Assembly: GCA_036499165.1 (NCBI GenBank)
Contig: DASYEE010000209.1
Span: forward strand, 4,503-68,502
DNA: 64,000 nt
Origin: Galbitalea sp036499165
GTDB taxonomy: Bacteria; Actinomycetota; Actinomycetes; Actinomycetales; Microbacteriaceae
Direction of reading: 5' to 3'
Below the pieces are notes generated by a model. It was not told the origin of the DNA. It searched no databases and worked only from the letters and a program-made list of their open reading frames with translations. The position numbers and the translations under genes are program-made. How positions within the stretch are numbered: the first letter of the stretch is position 1; every line of letters begins with the position of its first letter. Positions 1 to 8,173 of this stretch are shown piece after piece.

Positions 1-1
1 A

Positions 2-412
2 GAACCAGAACCAGAACAGGTGCCTGACGCCGTGGCCTCCGATACCGCAAACTCCCCAAGCACCCCAGACCTCCCAGACACCGCAGACACCATTCCAGTC
101 ACGGTGCAGAAGGCGATCGAATTCACGGTGGATGCCGAGCGAAGCGGCGCCTGGTATTCGCGGTTTGTCGACGAAGCCGACCTCGACGAAAGGCCCGCGA
201 GCTATGTCGGTCGAAGTCAAGTTGCTGACCCGGAGCTCCACGCATGGCTCGCGGGGGCCGGCGCTCCGTTTCCCGCCAAAGACACCATCGCGAATCAGGC
301 CGATGCCGGATACAAACCCATCCGTCATCGCTTCCGGCTGAGAAACGCGACAAAAAGAAGAGCGGGAGAGCCGATGGCCGAGGACGACATCGCCGAGCTG
401 TCAGCCGACTGA
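2..412 (+). CDS. hypothetical protein, 5' end outside window
   Basis: The reading frame is open to the left edge of the window, so only the C-terminal part is seen (about 136 residues). It begins with Glu-Pro repeats and a Pro/Thr/Asp-rich linker containing PDLPDTADT, then a more ordered segment with the core SGAWYSRFVDEADLD and a basic, Arg-rich stretch, and ends with an acidic tail. A GTG at position 20 could be an internal start, but no ribosome binding site precedes it, so a truncated longer protein is more likely. I do not recognise the family and infer no function. Confidence 0.55.
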   Translation, partial: EPEPEQVPDAVASDTANSPSTPDLPDTADTIPVTVQKAIEFTVDAERSGAWYSRFVDEADLDERPASYVGRSQVADPELHAWLAGAGAPFPAKDTIANQADAGYKPIRHRFRLRNATKRRAGEPMAEDDIAELSAD

Positions 413-614
413 CTCATCGTCGCCGTGGACAGGAGAGGGACACCACAATCTCCGCTCTTGCGCTCTCTGCTGCCAGGAAGCGGCCACGTAGTGTGCTCAC
501 CCTTCACTGGTGCCCGACACAGCAGACACAGCTCCTGGCACCTCAACGCATACCGCGCCAGCGGATGCCGAACAAGACCTTGCCGGGCCAGCATGCGCAG
601 GCTGGACTGGATCC

Positions 615-1058
615 ATGTGGATGAGACTCGCAGCACGCGCGCTCGCGGGCGGCGTCCTCGGAGCCCTCGCGACGCGGCCGATGAACGTCGCGTTTGGCGC
701 CGGACAGCGGCTCGGCTCGATCGACACCCTGCCTCCGCTGAAAGTCGTGAAGGCCGTAAGCCCACAACTGAAGAAGCGCCGCCGCGCTGAGGTCGCCGCC
801 GTCTCTCACCTGCTGATCGGCGCAACGGCCGGTTCTGCGTACGTCGTCGTGACACCGCGGGTCGCTCGCGGACCAGGCACGGGGATCCTCGCGGGTCTTG
901 TCGTGTGGCTGATCGGTTACGAGATCGTGATGCCGCCCGCGGCTGAGATGCCAGTTGCACATCGCGACAATCGACCGCGCGCGATCACGATTCTCCTCGC
1001 ACACGTGGTATTCGGGGCGAGCCTCGGCCTGATGACCAAACTCCTCTTGCGCCGTTGA
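615..1058 (+). CDS. small membrane protein of unknown function
   Basis: A protein of about 147 residues with at least three hydrophobic segments: near residues 6-20, one after the basic KKRRR stretch, and one near the C-terminus (LLAHVVFGASLGLMTKLLL). I place the start at ATG 615 because it opens directly into a membrane segment. An in-frame GTG at 510 would add 35 Pro/Thr/Ala-rich residues (starting VPDTADTAPG) but has no visible ribosome binding site. It follows the truncated upstream gene on the same strand. Family unknown. Confidence 0.55.
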   Translation: MWMRLAARALAGGVLGALATRPMNVAFGAGQRLGSIDTLPPLKVVKAVSPQLKKRRRAEVAAVSHLLIGATAGSAYVVVTPRVARGPGTGILAGLVVWLIGYEIVMPPAAEMPVAHRDNRPRAITILLAHVVFGASLGLMTKLLLRR

Positions 1059-1088
1059 GACAGCGATCGCAAGCAGACCGCAATCGGG

Positions 1089-2975
1089 CTATCCGCCCAT
1101 CGCGAGCGCCTGGCCATCCAGCCGAAATTCCACCAGCCCGATCACGCTTGTGCCGAAGATCCCCTCGAGGCTTCCGTGCAGAGTATCGATCGCCGCAATA
1201 TCGCCCTCGAATGCCGCGAAGCCGTAGTCGATGTACGTGCGCTCCTTCGGGTCGGAGTCGTAGTCCACGACCAGCACGCGGCCGGCGAATCCCGGCTGCC
1301 CGTCGGCGTCAAATCCCCTTGGCTGGGGGTCTGCGCCGAATACCCCGAACGCGTTCCACACGTGATCTGTTGCGGAGAGCTCGACGACGATCGGCGACGG
1401 AATATCGGCGACCAGTTGAATATAGGTGGCGACGAGTTCCATGACCTGCTGGCGTTGCAGCCTTGCACTCGTCGCGAGCTCGAGTTCCTGGCGCCGGCGC
1501 GCGCTCGTCAACAGCCACGCCGCGATTGGGATCGCCACCATGGCGGGGACGATTGCCAACACTCCGATCGCCGCGGCCACGTTCGCGACGATCCCCGCAG
1601 CGACCCATCCGATCGAGATCAGCATCTCGCCCTCGGTGAAGAGGGGCGCTGAGGCGAAGCCCTGCACGATGATGAAAGCGACCAGGGCAGTCACCACGAG
1701 CGCCGGGTGCGGCAGCCAGCGGACGGGGAGTTCGCGCTCGCGGTAGTCCGCGAAATTGCGCCGACGAACGCCAGCCCGCCGAATAGCCCTGACTGCTCCA
1801 ACAACGCAGCCGACCACAGCAAGAATCCCCAGGGAGCCGAAGATGATTGCGGCGAACACCGCCTTCGGTGCACCAAAGCCGGTGTCGGACAGGAAGACGA
1901 CTCCGACTATGAGAACGAGGCAGATGCCGACGATTCTCCCGCCCCTGGGCCCGCCGGATTTGCGACTCTGAACAAATCGCACGACGAGGAAGATCGCGAG
2001 CAGGAGACACAGGGCCGCCGCCCCCGTTGCCCATGCCTTCTCGCCGCCCGACGTGGAATGTGACCGGTCGAGCACGCCGATCAGGCTGAACTGAAATGCG
2101 ATCCAGGCATCCTTCAGCGGACTGAAGGTCGCGACGCACAGGAGGATGATGGCGATGAGCAGGCCGAGCATTGCAAACCGGGTACGCCGCGGATGCTGCC
2201 GGAGCGCATATCTCGCAGACGGAGCGACTTGCACGCCGACCGCGATTCCGGCCGCAACGCAGGTGGCGAGAAGCGTCGACCTCGCGATGATGTCGAGCAG
2301 CGTGTTCGTTGCTTCCCAACTGGGTCGCGCCAGCGTGGAGGAGATCGGCAGGACGAAGATGCCCACCACCGCGCCAAGGATGACAACGAGTCCGGCGTAG
2401 ATACCCACCCGCACCCCTGCGAGCTGCAGGAACGGCCACGCGAGATCGACTACCGCGTGCTTGCGCAGCTTTCGCCGTTCGGCTGCCTCGACCTTGCGGA
2501 TATGACCCAGGTGAGCAGGCAGGGTCGCGAAGGGTGACTGTGCCGCAGTTTCGATGACGGACAAGGTGGCGTCCGACAGGATGGTGGCGCGACGCCGAGT
2601 GTCCCGGAGTTCCTTCAGCACCGCGGCGCGGTTCTCATCCTGATAGCTTGTGACCTGCCCAAGCCTTCTGGTCGCACGCCGCAGTTTTGCAACCATCAGC
2701 GCAGCCACGAGCGACGCATCGAACTTGGGCGATGTGAGGGCAGTCATCCGCTTCTTCTCGTCTTCGTCGACCGCCTGGCGCTGAAGGTCAGTCAGGGCCG
2801 CGAACTCCTCGGCAGATGCGACAGCGATCTGCGCCAGTACCACCTTCGCAACGCGCCGCTCGAACTCCCACCCCTCGTACGAACGGGACAGCACCAGCAG
2901 GACTCCGATGGTGCTGCAGCCAATCGCAAACAGGATCGCCAGGATGGCCGCGAGTTCGAGCGCCTGCCAGTCCAT
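1089..2975 (-). CDS. large multi-pass membrane protein, unknown function
   Basis: 628 residues. One N-terminal membrane segment (about residues 6-28) is followed by a charged, helical cytoplasmic-type region rich in Arg and Glu (about 35-170). Then come many hydrophobic segments, probably eight or more, and a soluble C-terminal domain of about 110 residues. The C-terminal part (QLVADIPSPIVVELSATDHV) has no motif I can assign. The stop of the upstream tetR gene is only a few bases away on the same strand, so the two may be cotranscribed. No catalytic motif is recognisable. Confidence 0.7.
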   Translation of the reverse strand: MDWQALELAAILAILFAIGCSTIGVLLVLSRSYEGWEFERRVAKVVLAQIAVASAEEFAALTDLQRQAVDEDEKKRMTALTSPKFDASLVAALMVAKLRRATRRLGQVTSYQDENRAAVLKELRDTRRRATILSDATLSVIETAAQSPFATLPAHLGHIRKVEAAERRKLRKHAVVDLAWPFLQLAGVRVGIYAGLVVILGAVVGIFVLPISSTLARPSWEATNTLLDIIARSTLLATCVAAGIAVGVQVAPSARYALRQHPRRTRFAMLGLLIAIILLCVATFSPLKDAWIAFQFSLIGVLDRSHSTSGGEKAWATGAAALCLLLAIFLVVRFVQSRKSGGPRGGRIVGICLVLIVGVVFLSDTGFGAPKAVFAAIIFGSLGILAVVGCVVGAVRAIRRAGVRRRNFADYRERELPVRWLPHPALVVTALVAFIIVQGFASAPLFTEGEMLISIGWVAAGIVANVAAAIGVLAIVPAMVAIPIAAWLLTSARRRQELELATSARLQRQQVMELVATYIQLVADIPSPIVVELSATDHVWNAFGVFGADPQPRGFDADGQPGFAGRVLVVDYDSDPKERTYIDYGFAAFEGDIAAIDTLHGSLEGIFGTSVIGLVEFRLDGQALAMGG

Positions 2976-2978
2976 CCG

Positions 2979-3599
2979 CTACCTCCCAAGCAGCGCCGTG
3001 AGAAGGTCGCCGAGCGGCCCCCGCAGGTCGTCCTCGGTCGCCCGCGAGAGCGGGTCGAGGCCCGTGGATGTGCGCAGGAGCACGATTCCGAGGGCGGCCG
3101 AGAGAGCGATCTGGGCACGGAGCAGCAGCGCATCGGCGCCGGGGTCACCCGCGTGCCAGCCCGCGGCTGCCGCCATTCCCTCTGCGAATGAGCGCATGAT
3201 GTTTCGACGAATCCGGTCTGCTCCTTCGTCGCCGGAGGAGCGGAGCAGCAGCATGAGCTGCAGCGGGTACTGGTCACTCGGCAGCCCGACCAGCTGAGTC
3301 GTGAGCGAGTCCAGGATCTGCGGAACGGTGGGGACGCCGACGGACGGACGGCCCAGCTCTTCGCCGACGCGCGCGATGCAGGCCTCGAACAGGCCCTCCT
3401 TCGAGACGAAGTAGCGGTTGATGAGGGCAACATTCACGCCGGCGTCGTTCGCGATGTCGCGCACGGTAGTTGCGCTGTACCCGTCACGAGCGAACCGGAT
3501 GCGCGCGGCCCGGAGCAGGAGCTGCCGCGTGTTGCCTGCGTCACGCGACCTGACGGCGACATCCTCGTCGACGGTCGAGGCCGGTGTTCCGGTGGTCAT
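2979..3599 (-). CDS. TetR-family transcriptional repressor
   Basis: 206 residues. The N-terminal helix-turn-helix lies around residues 25-70 and contains the typical TetR pattern (FARDGYSATTVRDIANDAGV, then NRYFVSKEGLFEA). The C-terminal ligand-binding part is variable, as usual in this family. I chose ATG 3599 over a longer frame because the TetR domain needs no more N-terminal sequence and the longer form would run into the operator. The gene is divergent from an MFS exporter and the shared 114-bp interval holds a strong palindrome, so it probably represses that exporter and itself. The inducer is unknown. Confidence 0.9.
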   Translation of the reverse strand: MTTGTPASTVDEDVAVRSRDAGNTRQLLLRAARIRFARDGYSATTVRDIANDAGVNVALINRYFVSKEGLFEACIARVGEELGRPSVGVPTVPQILDSLTTQLVGLPSDQYPLQLMLLLRSSGDEGADRIRRNIMRSFAEGMAAAAGWHAGDPGADALLLRAQIALSAALGIVLLRTSTGLDPLSRATEDDLRGPLGDLLTALLGR

Positions 3600-3639
3600 G
3601 AGGTCCCTTCGTTCTGAGCCACGGTACGCCAATCTGAAC

Positions 3640-3699
3640 GATGTAAACAACCATTGACTTAGGGGGCTATGATTTCCTAAGTCAGCAACCGTTTACATC
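3640..3699. promoter_or_regulatory. probable TetR operator in the tetR/MFS divergent promoter
   Basis: Two nested inverted repeats share one centre (between 3669 and 3670). The outer arms are GATGTAAAC (3640-3648) and GTTTACATC (3691-3699), a perfect match. The inner arms are TTGACTTAGG (3654-3663) and CCTAAGTCAG (3676-3685), matching at nine of ten positions. The inner left arm contains a -35-like TTGACT. The position between divergent regulator and transporter genes fits a TetR-type operator, perhaps bound by two dimers. Confidence 0.8.
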
Positions 3700-3713
3700 C
3701 GGACCGGAGCACA

Positions 3714-5189
3714 ATGTCACGCACGATCGATGAGCCGACCACAGGCTCTGCCCACATCGCGGAGCGCCCGCGCAGCACCACGGCGCTCGTCATCTTCCTG
3801 TCCCTCGGCGGCCTCTCGTTCGCCGTCCTCCAGTCGCTGGTCGCCCCGGCACTGTCGACGATCGGCCACGACCTGAAGGTGTCAACAAGCGATGTCAGCT
3901 GGATTCTCACGGCATATCTGTTGTCTGCCTCGGTGCTCACGCCCATTCTCGGGCGGCTCGGTGACATGGTCGGCAAGCGCCGCATCCTGATCATCGTGCT
4001 GACAATCCTTCTTGCTGGCACCCTGCTGGCGGCCGTGGCGCCGAACCTCGGTGTGCTCATCGCGGCGCGCGCGTTACAGGGCGCTGCCGGTGCCGTGCTT
4101 CCGCTGTCGATCGGCATCGTGCGAGACGAGCTGCCGCGAAACCGGGTCGGTGTCACCATCGGTCTCCTGTCCGCGATCTTCGGCGTCGGCGCAGGCGTCG
4201 GCATCGTCGCCGCTGGGCCGATCGTGCAGAACCTGTCGTGGAACTGGCTGTTCTGGTTCCCGCTCGTGCTCGTTGTCATTGCTCTTCTCGGCGTGATCTT
4301 CGGCATGAAGGAGTCGCCGGTGCGCACGCCGGGGCGGCTGGATGTCGTCGGTGCGCTCATCCTTTCGGTGTCGCTGGTATCGATCCTCCTGGCGATCAGC
4401 AACGGCGCCGAGTGGGAGTGGGGCAACTGGAAGACGGTCGGCCTGCTCGTGCTCGGCGGCATTGCGCTGATTGCGTTCGTGCTGGTCGAACTCCGGGTCA
4501 AGGAGCCGCTCGTGGATGTGCGCCTGTTCAAGATCCGCGGCGTGTGGACGGCCAACATCGTTGCGCTTGCGTTCGGTTTCGCGATGTTCGGCACATTCGT
4601 GCTCGTGCCGACCCTGCTTCAGCTCCCGACAGTCGTCGGCTACGGCTTCGGCAAGACGGTCTCCGAGGCCGGCCTGTTCCTGCTGCCGACGGTCGGCGCG
4701 ATGGTCGTCTTCGGACCGGTTGCCGGCATTCTTGTCCGCAAGGTCGGGCCGAAGACCCCCATGCTCATCGGCGGCCTGTTCGTCACAGCCGCGTTCGTCG
4801 TTCCCGCGCTCGCGCACGGAGAGATCTGGCAGGTGGTGCTGTCTGGCATCTTCACTGGTGCCGGCATCGGCCTGGCCCTCGCAGCGATGTCGAACGCCAT
4901 CATCGAGAGCGTCCCCGCGACCCAGACCGGTGAGGCGATCAGCGTGAACACCATCTTCCGCTCGATCGGCAGCGCCATCGGAACGGCTGTCATCGCCGCG
5001 GTGATCACCTCCAACAGCACGCCCCAGGGTCTGCCGAAGGATGACGCGTTCACCGTCGGCTTCTGGGTGTGCGGTGCGGTGGCCGTGATCGCCGTCATCG
5101 CAGCCGTCGCAGCTCCATCCGCTCGTCGACGTCGCGCGGAGGCGCTTGCCCTCGGCATCGACGACTTCCCTGAGGACACCGCCGAGTAG
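3714..5189 (+). CDS. MFS drug efflux transporter, DHA2-like (EmrB/QacA family)
   Basis: 491 residues with about 14 hydrophobic segments, the count usual for DHA2-type proton/drug antiporters. MFS motif A is seen as GRLGDMVGKRRIL around residues 82-94. The N-terminus (about 20 residues) and C-terminus (Arg-rich then acidic) are cytoplasmic in character. GGAG lies eight bases before ATG 3714. It would export hydrophobic or cationic compounds across the inner membrane. The divergent TetR gene and the palindrome between them suggest substrate-induced expression. The substrate cannot be read from the sequence. Confidence 0.9.
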   Translation: MSRTIDEPTTGSAHIAERPRSTTALVIFLSLGGLSFAVLQSLVAPALSTIGHDLKVSTSDVSWILTAYLLSASVLTPILGRLGDMVGKRRILIIVLTILLAGTLLAAVAPNLGVLIAARALQGAAGAVLPLSIGIVRDELPRNRVGVTIGLLSAIFGVGAGVGIVAAGPIVQNLSWNWLFWFPLVLVVIALLGVIFGMKESPVRTPGRLDVVGALILSVSLVSILLAISNGAEWEWGNWKTVGLLVLGGIALIAFVLVELRVKEPLVDVRLFKIRGVWTANIVALAFGFAMFGTFVLVPTLLQLPTVVGYGFGKTVSEAGLFLLPTVGAMVVFGPVAGILVRKVGPKTPMLIGGLFVTAAFVVPALAHGEIWQVVLSGIFTGAGIGLALAAMSNAIIESVPATQTGEAISVNTIFRSIGSAIGTAVIAAVITSNSTPQGLPKDDAFTVGFWVCGAVAVIAVIAAVAAPSARRRRAEALALGIDDFPEDTAE

Positions 5190-5204
5190 CCACTACTCAG
5201 TGGC
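5189..5204. terminator. short hairpin at convergent gene ends
   Basis: GCCACT-actc-AGTGGC forms a 6-bp stem with a 4-base loop. It covers the end of the plus-strand MFS gene and the stop codon of the minus-strand oxidoreductase. There is no T-run, so function as a terminator is only possible. Confidence 0.3.
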
Positions 5205-6396
5205 CGGAGCCTCGAGGAGGAGCCACCGGCGTCCTGCGGGAGTCATCGGCCGCGCTGGTCTCGACGGCGGCGAGGACGCGCTGCACGCCGAGAGCATCGG
5301 CGAAGGTCGGCTCGACCGGCTGCTCACCCGCGATCGCACGCACGAGGTCGACGACCTGGTGAGTGAACAGGTGCTCGTAGCCAAGGCCGTGGCCGACCGG
5401 CCACCACGCATCGGCATACGGATGCTGTGCCTCGGTCGCCTGGATCCGCCGGAAGCCCTGCAGGCCGGCCGGTTCGGATCCGTCGTAGTGCTCGAGCTCG
5501 TTCATCCGCTCGAAGTCGAAGGCGATCGAACCGCGGTCACCGTTCAGCTCGATGCGGTTCGCGTTGCGGCGGCCGAGCGCCATCCGCGATGCTTCGAAAA
5601 CTCCGAGCGCGCCATCCGCCGTGCCCCCCGCGAAGGTCGCGGTGAAGGCGACGGCGTCGTCGACCGTGACCGGACCGCGCGCCGCATCGGCGGCCGCCAT
5701 CCCCCCGATCCCGGCTCTCGCGGAGCTTTGCGGTCGATCAGTGACGAACGTGCGCAACACCGCGGAGACATCCGCGATTGCACCGCCCGTCAGCCACTGT
5801 GCGGTGTCGATGGAGTGCGCGGCGATGTCGCCGAGGGCGCCGGAGCCGGCACGCTCGCGGTCGAGGCGCCAGGTGAGCGGCGACTCTGAGTCGCTGAGCC
5901 AGTCCTGGAGGTATTGGGCGCGCACATGGCGAATGTCGCCAAGCAGTCCGTCCGCGATCATCCGGTGCGCGAGCGCGAGTGCCGGCGTGCGGCGATAGCT
6001 GAAACCGCACATGGCGACGACGCCCGCTGCAGCAGCTGCCTCGGTCATCCTCTCGGCCTCGACAACGGTGTTCGCGAGAGGCTTCTCGCACAGTACATGC
6101 TTGCCCGCCCCGAGCGCCGCGATCGCGATCTCGGCGTGCGTGTCGCCGGGCGTACAGATGTCGACGACGTCGACATCGCTGCGCGCGATGACCGCGCGCC
6201 AGTCGGTCGACGACTCGCCCCAGCCGAAGCGGGCCGCTGCTACCGCAGTTCTCTCGGTGTCGGTCCCGACCAGCACTCTCAGTTCAGGGGCAAGAGGCAG
6301 GTCGAAGAACCGCGCGGCGGTGCTCCAGGCCTGGGAGTGCGCGCGCCCCATGAAAGCGGTGCCGATTTGTGCGACGCGTAAGGATGTTGGTGACAT
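5197..6396 (-). CDS. Gfo/Idh/MocA-family oxidoreductase
   Basis: 399 residues. The N-terminal Rossmann fold starts with VAQIGTAFMGRAH, a glycine-rich NAD(P)-binding turn in which the second glycine is replaced by alanine. The family signature CEKPLANTV follows at about residues 99-107. The C-terminal part has the alpha/beta domain that binds the sugar or polyol. Such enzymes oxidise or epimerise sugars and inositols; the substrate is not evident. It stands alone, converging with the MFS gene, with no sugar transporter beside it. ATG 6396 opens directly into the Rossmann strand. Confidence 0.88.
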   Translation of the reverse strand: MSPTSLRVAQIGTAFMGRAHSQAWSTAARFFDLPLAPELRVLVGTDTERTAVAAARFGWGESSTDWRAVIARSDVDVVDICTPGDTHAEIAIAALGAGKHVLCEKPLANTVVEAERMTEAAAAAGVVAMCGFSYRRTPALALAHRMIADGLLGDIRHVRAQYLQDWLSDSESPLTWRLDRERAGSGALGDIAAHSIDTAQWLTGGAIADVSAVLRTFVTDRPQSSARAGIGGMAAADAARGPVTVDDAVAFTATFAGGTADGALGVFEASRMALGRRNANRIELNGDRGSIAFDFERMNELEHYDGSEPAGLQGFRRIQATEAQHPYADAWWPVGHGLGYEHLFTHQVVDLVRAIAGEQPVEPTFADALGVQRVLAAVETSAADDSRRTPVAPPRGSGH

Positions 6397-6749
6397 GTCT
6401 TCATCCTTCTCCCTTGGCGCTATCGGGTGGCGCAGCGACGCGATAGCGAGAGTTCGCGTGCGCGGTGGGGGCCGACCGGCCGAGTTGACGACCGCCCAGA
6501 CGAGCTCGGCGCGTCAGTTCCTGCCTCGATCGCAACGCACACGATGCCGACCACGACGCCCCGACGGCTCAACACAATCCCCAGCTGACCGTTGACGGAA
6601 TGCTCTGTCGCCGAGGTCGGGTCGACGATCAGAGTTGGATGGCCCCCACATTCGTCGGGACGAACCTCGGTGAGTTGCCCCAAATGGCTGCTCAAGCGGC
6701 GCCATCAAAGCCATTTGGGGCAACTCAGGTGGCCACCGGGAGAGCCTCG
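6397..6749. other. intergenic stretch without a convincing gene
   Basis: 353 bases between the oxidoreductase and a small membrane-protein gene. Open frames of up to 91 codons exist, but none shows convincing protein character or a good start. The only clear structure is the palindrome at 6671-6727. The promoter of the oxidoreductase is presumably near 6400-6450; I see no strong -35/-10 pair. Confidence 0.4.
6671..6727. repeat. 57-bp palindromic element, copy 1 of family A
   Basis: TGAGTTGCCCCAAATGGCT (6671-6689) pairs perfectly with AGCCATTTGGGGCAACTCA (6709-6727), a 19-bp stem with a 19-base loop. A second, direct-oriented copy lies at 7214-7270; even the loop (GCTCA.GCGGCGCCA) is conserved. 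The stem could act as a terminator in either direction or be a REP-like element. Confidence 0.85.
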
Positions 6750-7163
6750 CTACGGCCGTCCCGCGACGAGCGTGACCAGGCCATCCAACTGCACGACGCA
6801 GGCCGCTCCGATCGGGAGAAAGATGCCGGCGGCCACGACGAAGATCACCGTGCGGGAGACCTTCCAGCCGAGCTTTCGGAACGGCGACTCCCAGACGAAC
6901 GGCAACAGGATGCTCGCAACCCCGGCTTCAGCTGCCGCCGTGACCAGGTACGGCAATCCGAGGGGGATGGCGTCATCCGGAAACTCATTGCCCACGGTCT
7001 GCACTGCCAACACCACGAACGCGGCTAGCGCACCGCCGAACGCCAGGAAGCGCAGCGCGAGCACAATCGGAAATTGCCTGCGCCGATCGGGCACACGAGG
7101 CTCGCGCGCGAGCGCAGCCTCTTCCGCTCCGCGGGCGTCGTACGGCTGTCGGGGATCACTCAC
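6750..7163 (-). CDS. small membrane protein, unknown function
   Basis: 137 residues. A charged N-terminus (about 30 residues, many Arg and Glu) precedes three or four hydrophobic segments (LALRFLAFGGALAAFVVLAV, then LVTAAAEAGVASILLPFVW, then VIFVVAAGIFLPIGAACVV). No signature motif is recognised. The gene is bracketed on both sides by copies of the same palindromic element (6671-6727 and 7214-7270), so it forms its own transcription island. It sits downstream of the ABC-2 exporter genes on the same strand but is separated from them by the second palindrome. Confidence 0.65.
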   Translation of the reverse strand: MSDPRQPYDARGAEEAALAREPRVPDRRRQFPIVLALRFLAFGGALAAFVVLAVQTVGNEFPDDAIPLGLPYLVTAAAEAGVASILLPFVWESPFRKLGWKVSRTVIFVVAAGIFLPIGAACVVQLDGLVTLVAGRP

Positions 7164-7213
7164 AATCGGTCAGCTTATTGCGCGCAATCGCGCCCTGCGC
7201 CGCGCCGAACTGC

Positions 7214-7270
7214 GGTGAGTTGCCCCAAAAGGCTGCTCACGCGGCGCCAAAGCAGCCATGCGGGGCAACT
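7214..7270. repeat. 57-bp palindromic element, copy 2 of family A
   Basis: Left arm TGAGTTGCCCC-AAAA-GGCTGCT (7214-7235) and right arm AGCAGCC-ATGC-GGGGCAACTCA (7249-7270) pair with one 4-base internal mismatch. It has the same orientation and loop sequence as copy 1 (6671-6727). A third partial copy of the right end (GGGCAACTCA) follows at 7281-7290. Confidence 0.85.
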
Positions 7271-7306
7271 CAGGTGAGCAGCGGGCAACTCAGTGAGCTG
7301 CGAGGG

Positions 7307-8173
7307 CTACGCGTCGCGCGTGCGCACCAGCACCGATGCCAGCACGAACGGCACGATCACCCATCCGGCGAGCACGAGGCCACCCCAAAGCGCATCCAGC
7401 TGGATGATCCCCGAGGGCAAAACCTGCTGCGCGCCAGACGCCGTGTAGGCGAAGAGCGGGCCGCCAGCTGCGCTCGGCAGGAACTGGGCGATGTTGATCA
7501 CCCAGTTCTGGTGGGTGAGCTCGCCCAGGATGCCAAGGATGATCGGCAACACCAGAATGAGCCCGAGGGCCGCAGCGATTCCACCAGCGCTGCTGCGGAT
7601 GATGGCCCCGATCGCGAGCGACATCATGCCGATCAGCGCGAGGTAGCCCGCGGCGCCGATCAGCGGCAGCAGCACGTGGATGTTACCTGGATCGGTGTGG
7701 ACACCTCGCGAGCCAAGCACCAGGGACGCACTGGCGAACGAAATGGCAACCGAGACGAGACCGACGACGAATGTGACAACGCCGAATATGAGGATCTTGC
7801 CCACCAGGGCTGGGATGCGCTTGGGCACCGCGGCGAACGTCGACCGGATCATGCCAGTGCCGTATTCGCCCGTGATCATGAGCGCGCCGAGCACGGCGAC
7901 GACCAGCTCACCGAAGTTCACGCCAACGGTCGCGGCCGACACCCCGGCCGCCCGTCCTGCATCTCCCGCCAGGCCGCCGTTCGGCACCCCTTCGAGCCCC
8001 GCGACCAGAAGGGCCAACCCGACCGTCACCACGATGGCGATGAGATAGCACCACGCAGTCGAGCGCAGGCTGCGCAGCTTGATCCATTCAGAACGAAGGA
8101 TGCCGCCGAAGCTCAACTGGCTGAGATGCGTCGCCGGGGTCGGGACTGCGGGGGCTGCTGTGGTGGCGCTCAT
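7307..8173 (-). CDS. ABC-2 type transporter permease
   Basis: 288 residues. After a Pro/Thr/Ala-rich start comes the conserved entry GGILRSEWIKLRSLRSTAWC, typical of ABC-2 permeases related to bacitracin/lantibiotic exporters. About six membrane segments follow. Its ATG overlaps the TGA of the ATPase gene (ATGA), so the two are translationally coupled and form an exporter of one ATPase and one permease. The substrate is unknown; drug or peptide export is usual for this class. Confidence 0.85.
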   Translation of the reverse strand: MSATTAAPAVPTPATHLSQLSFGGILRSEWIKLRSLRSTAWCYLIAIVVTVGLALLVAGLEGVPNGGLAGDAGRAAGVSAATVGVNFGELVVAVLGALMITGEYGTGMIRSTFAAVPKRIPALVGKILIFGVVTFVVGLVSVAISFASASLVLGSRGVHTDPGNIHVLLPLIGAAGYLALIGMMSLAIGAIIRSSAGGIAAALGLILVLPIILGILGELTHQNWVINIAQFLPSAAGGPLFAYTASGAQQVLPSGIIQLDALWGGLVLAGWVIVPFVLASVLVRTRDA

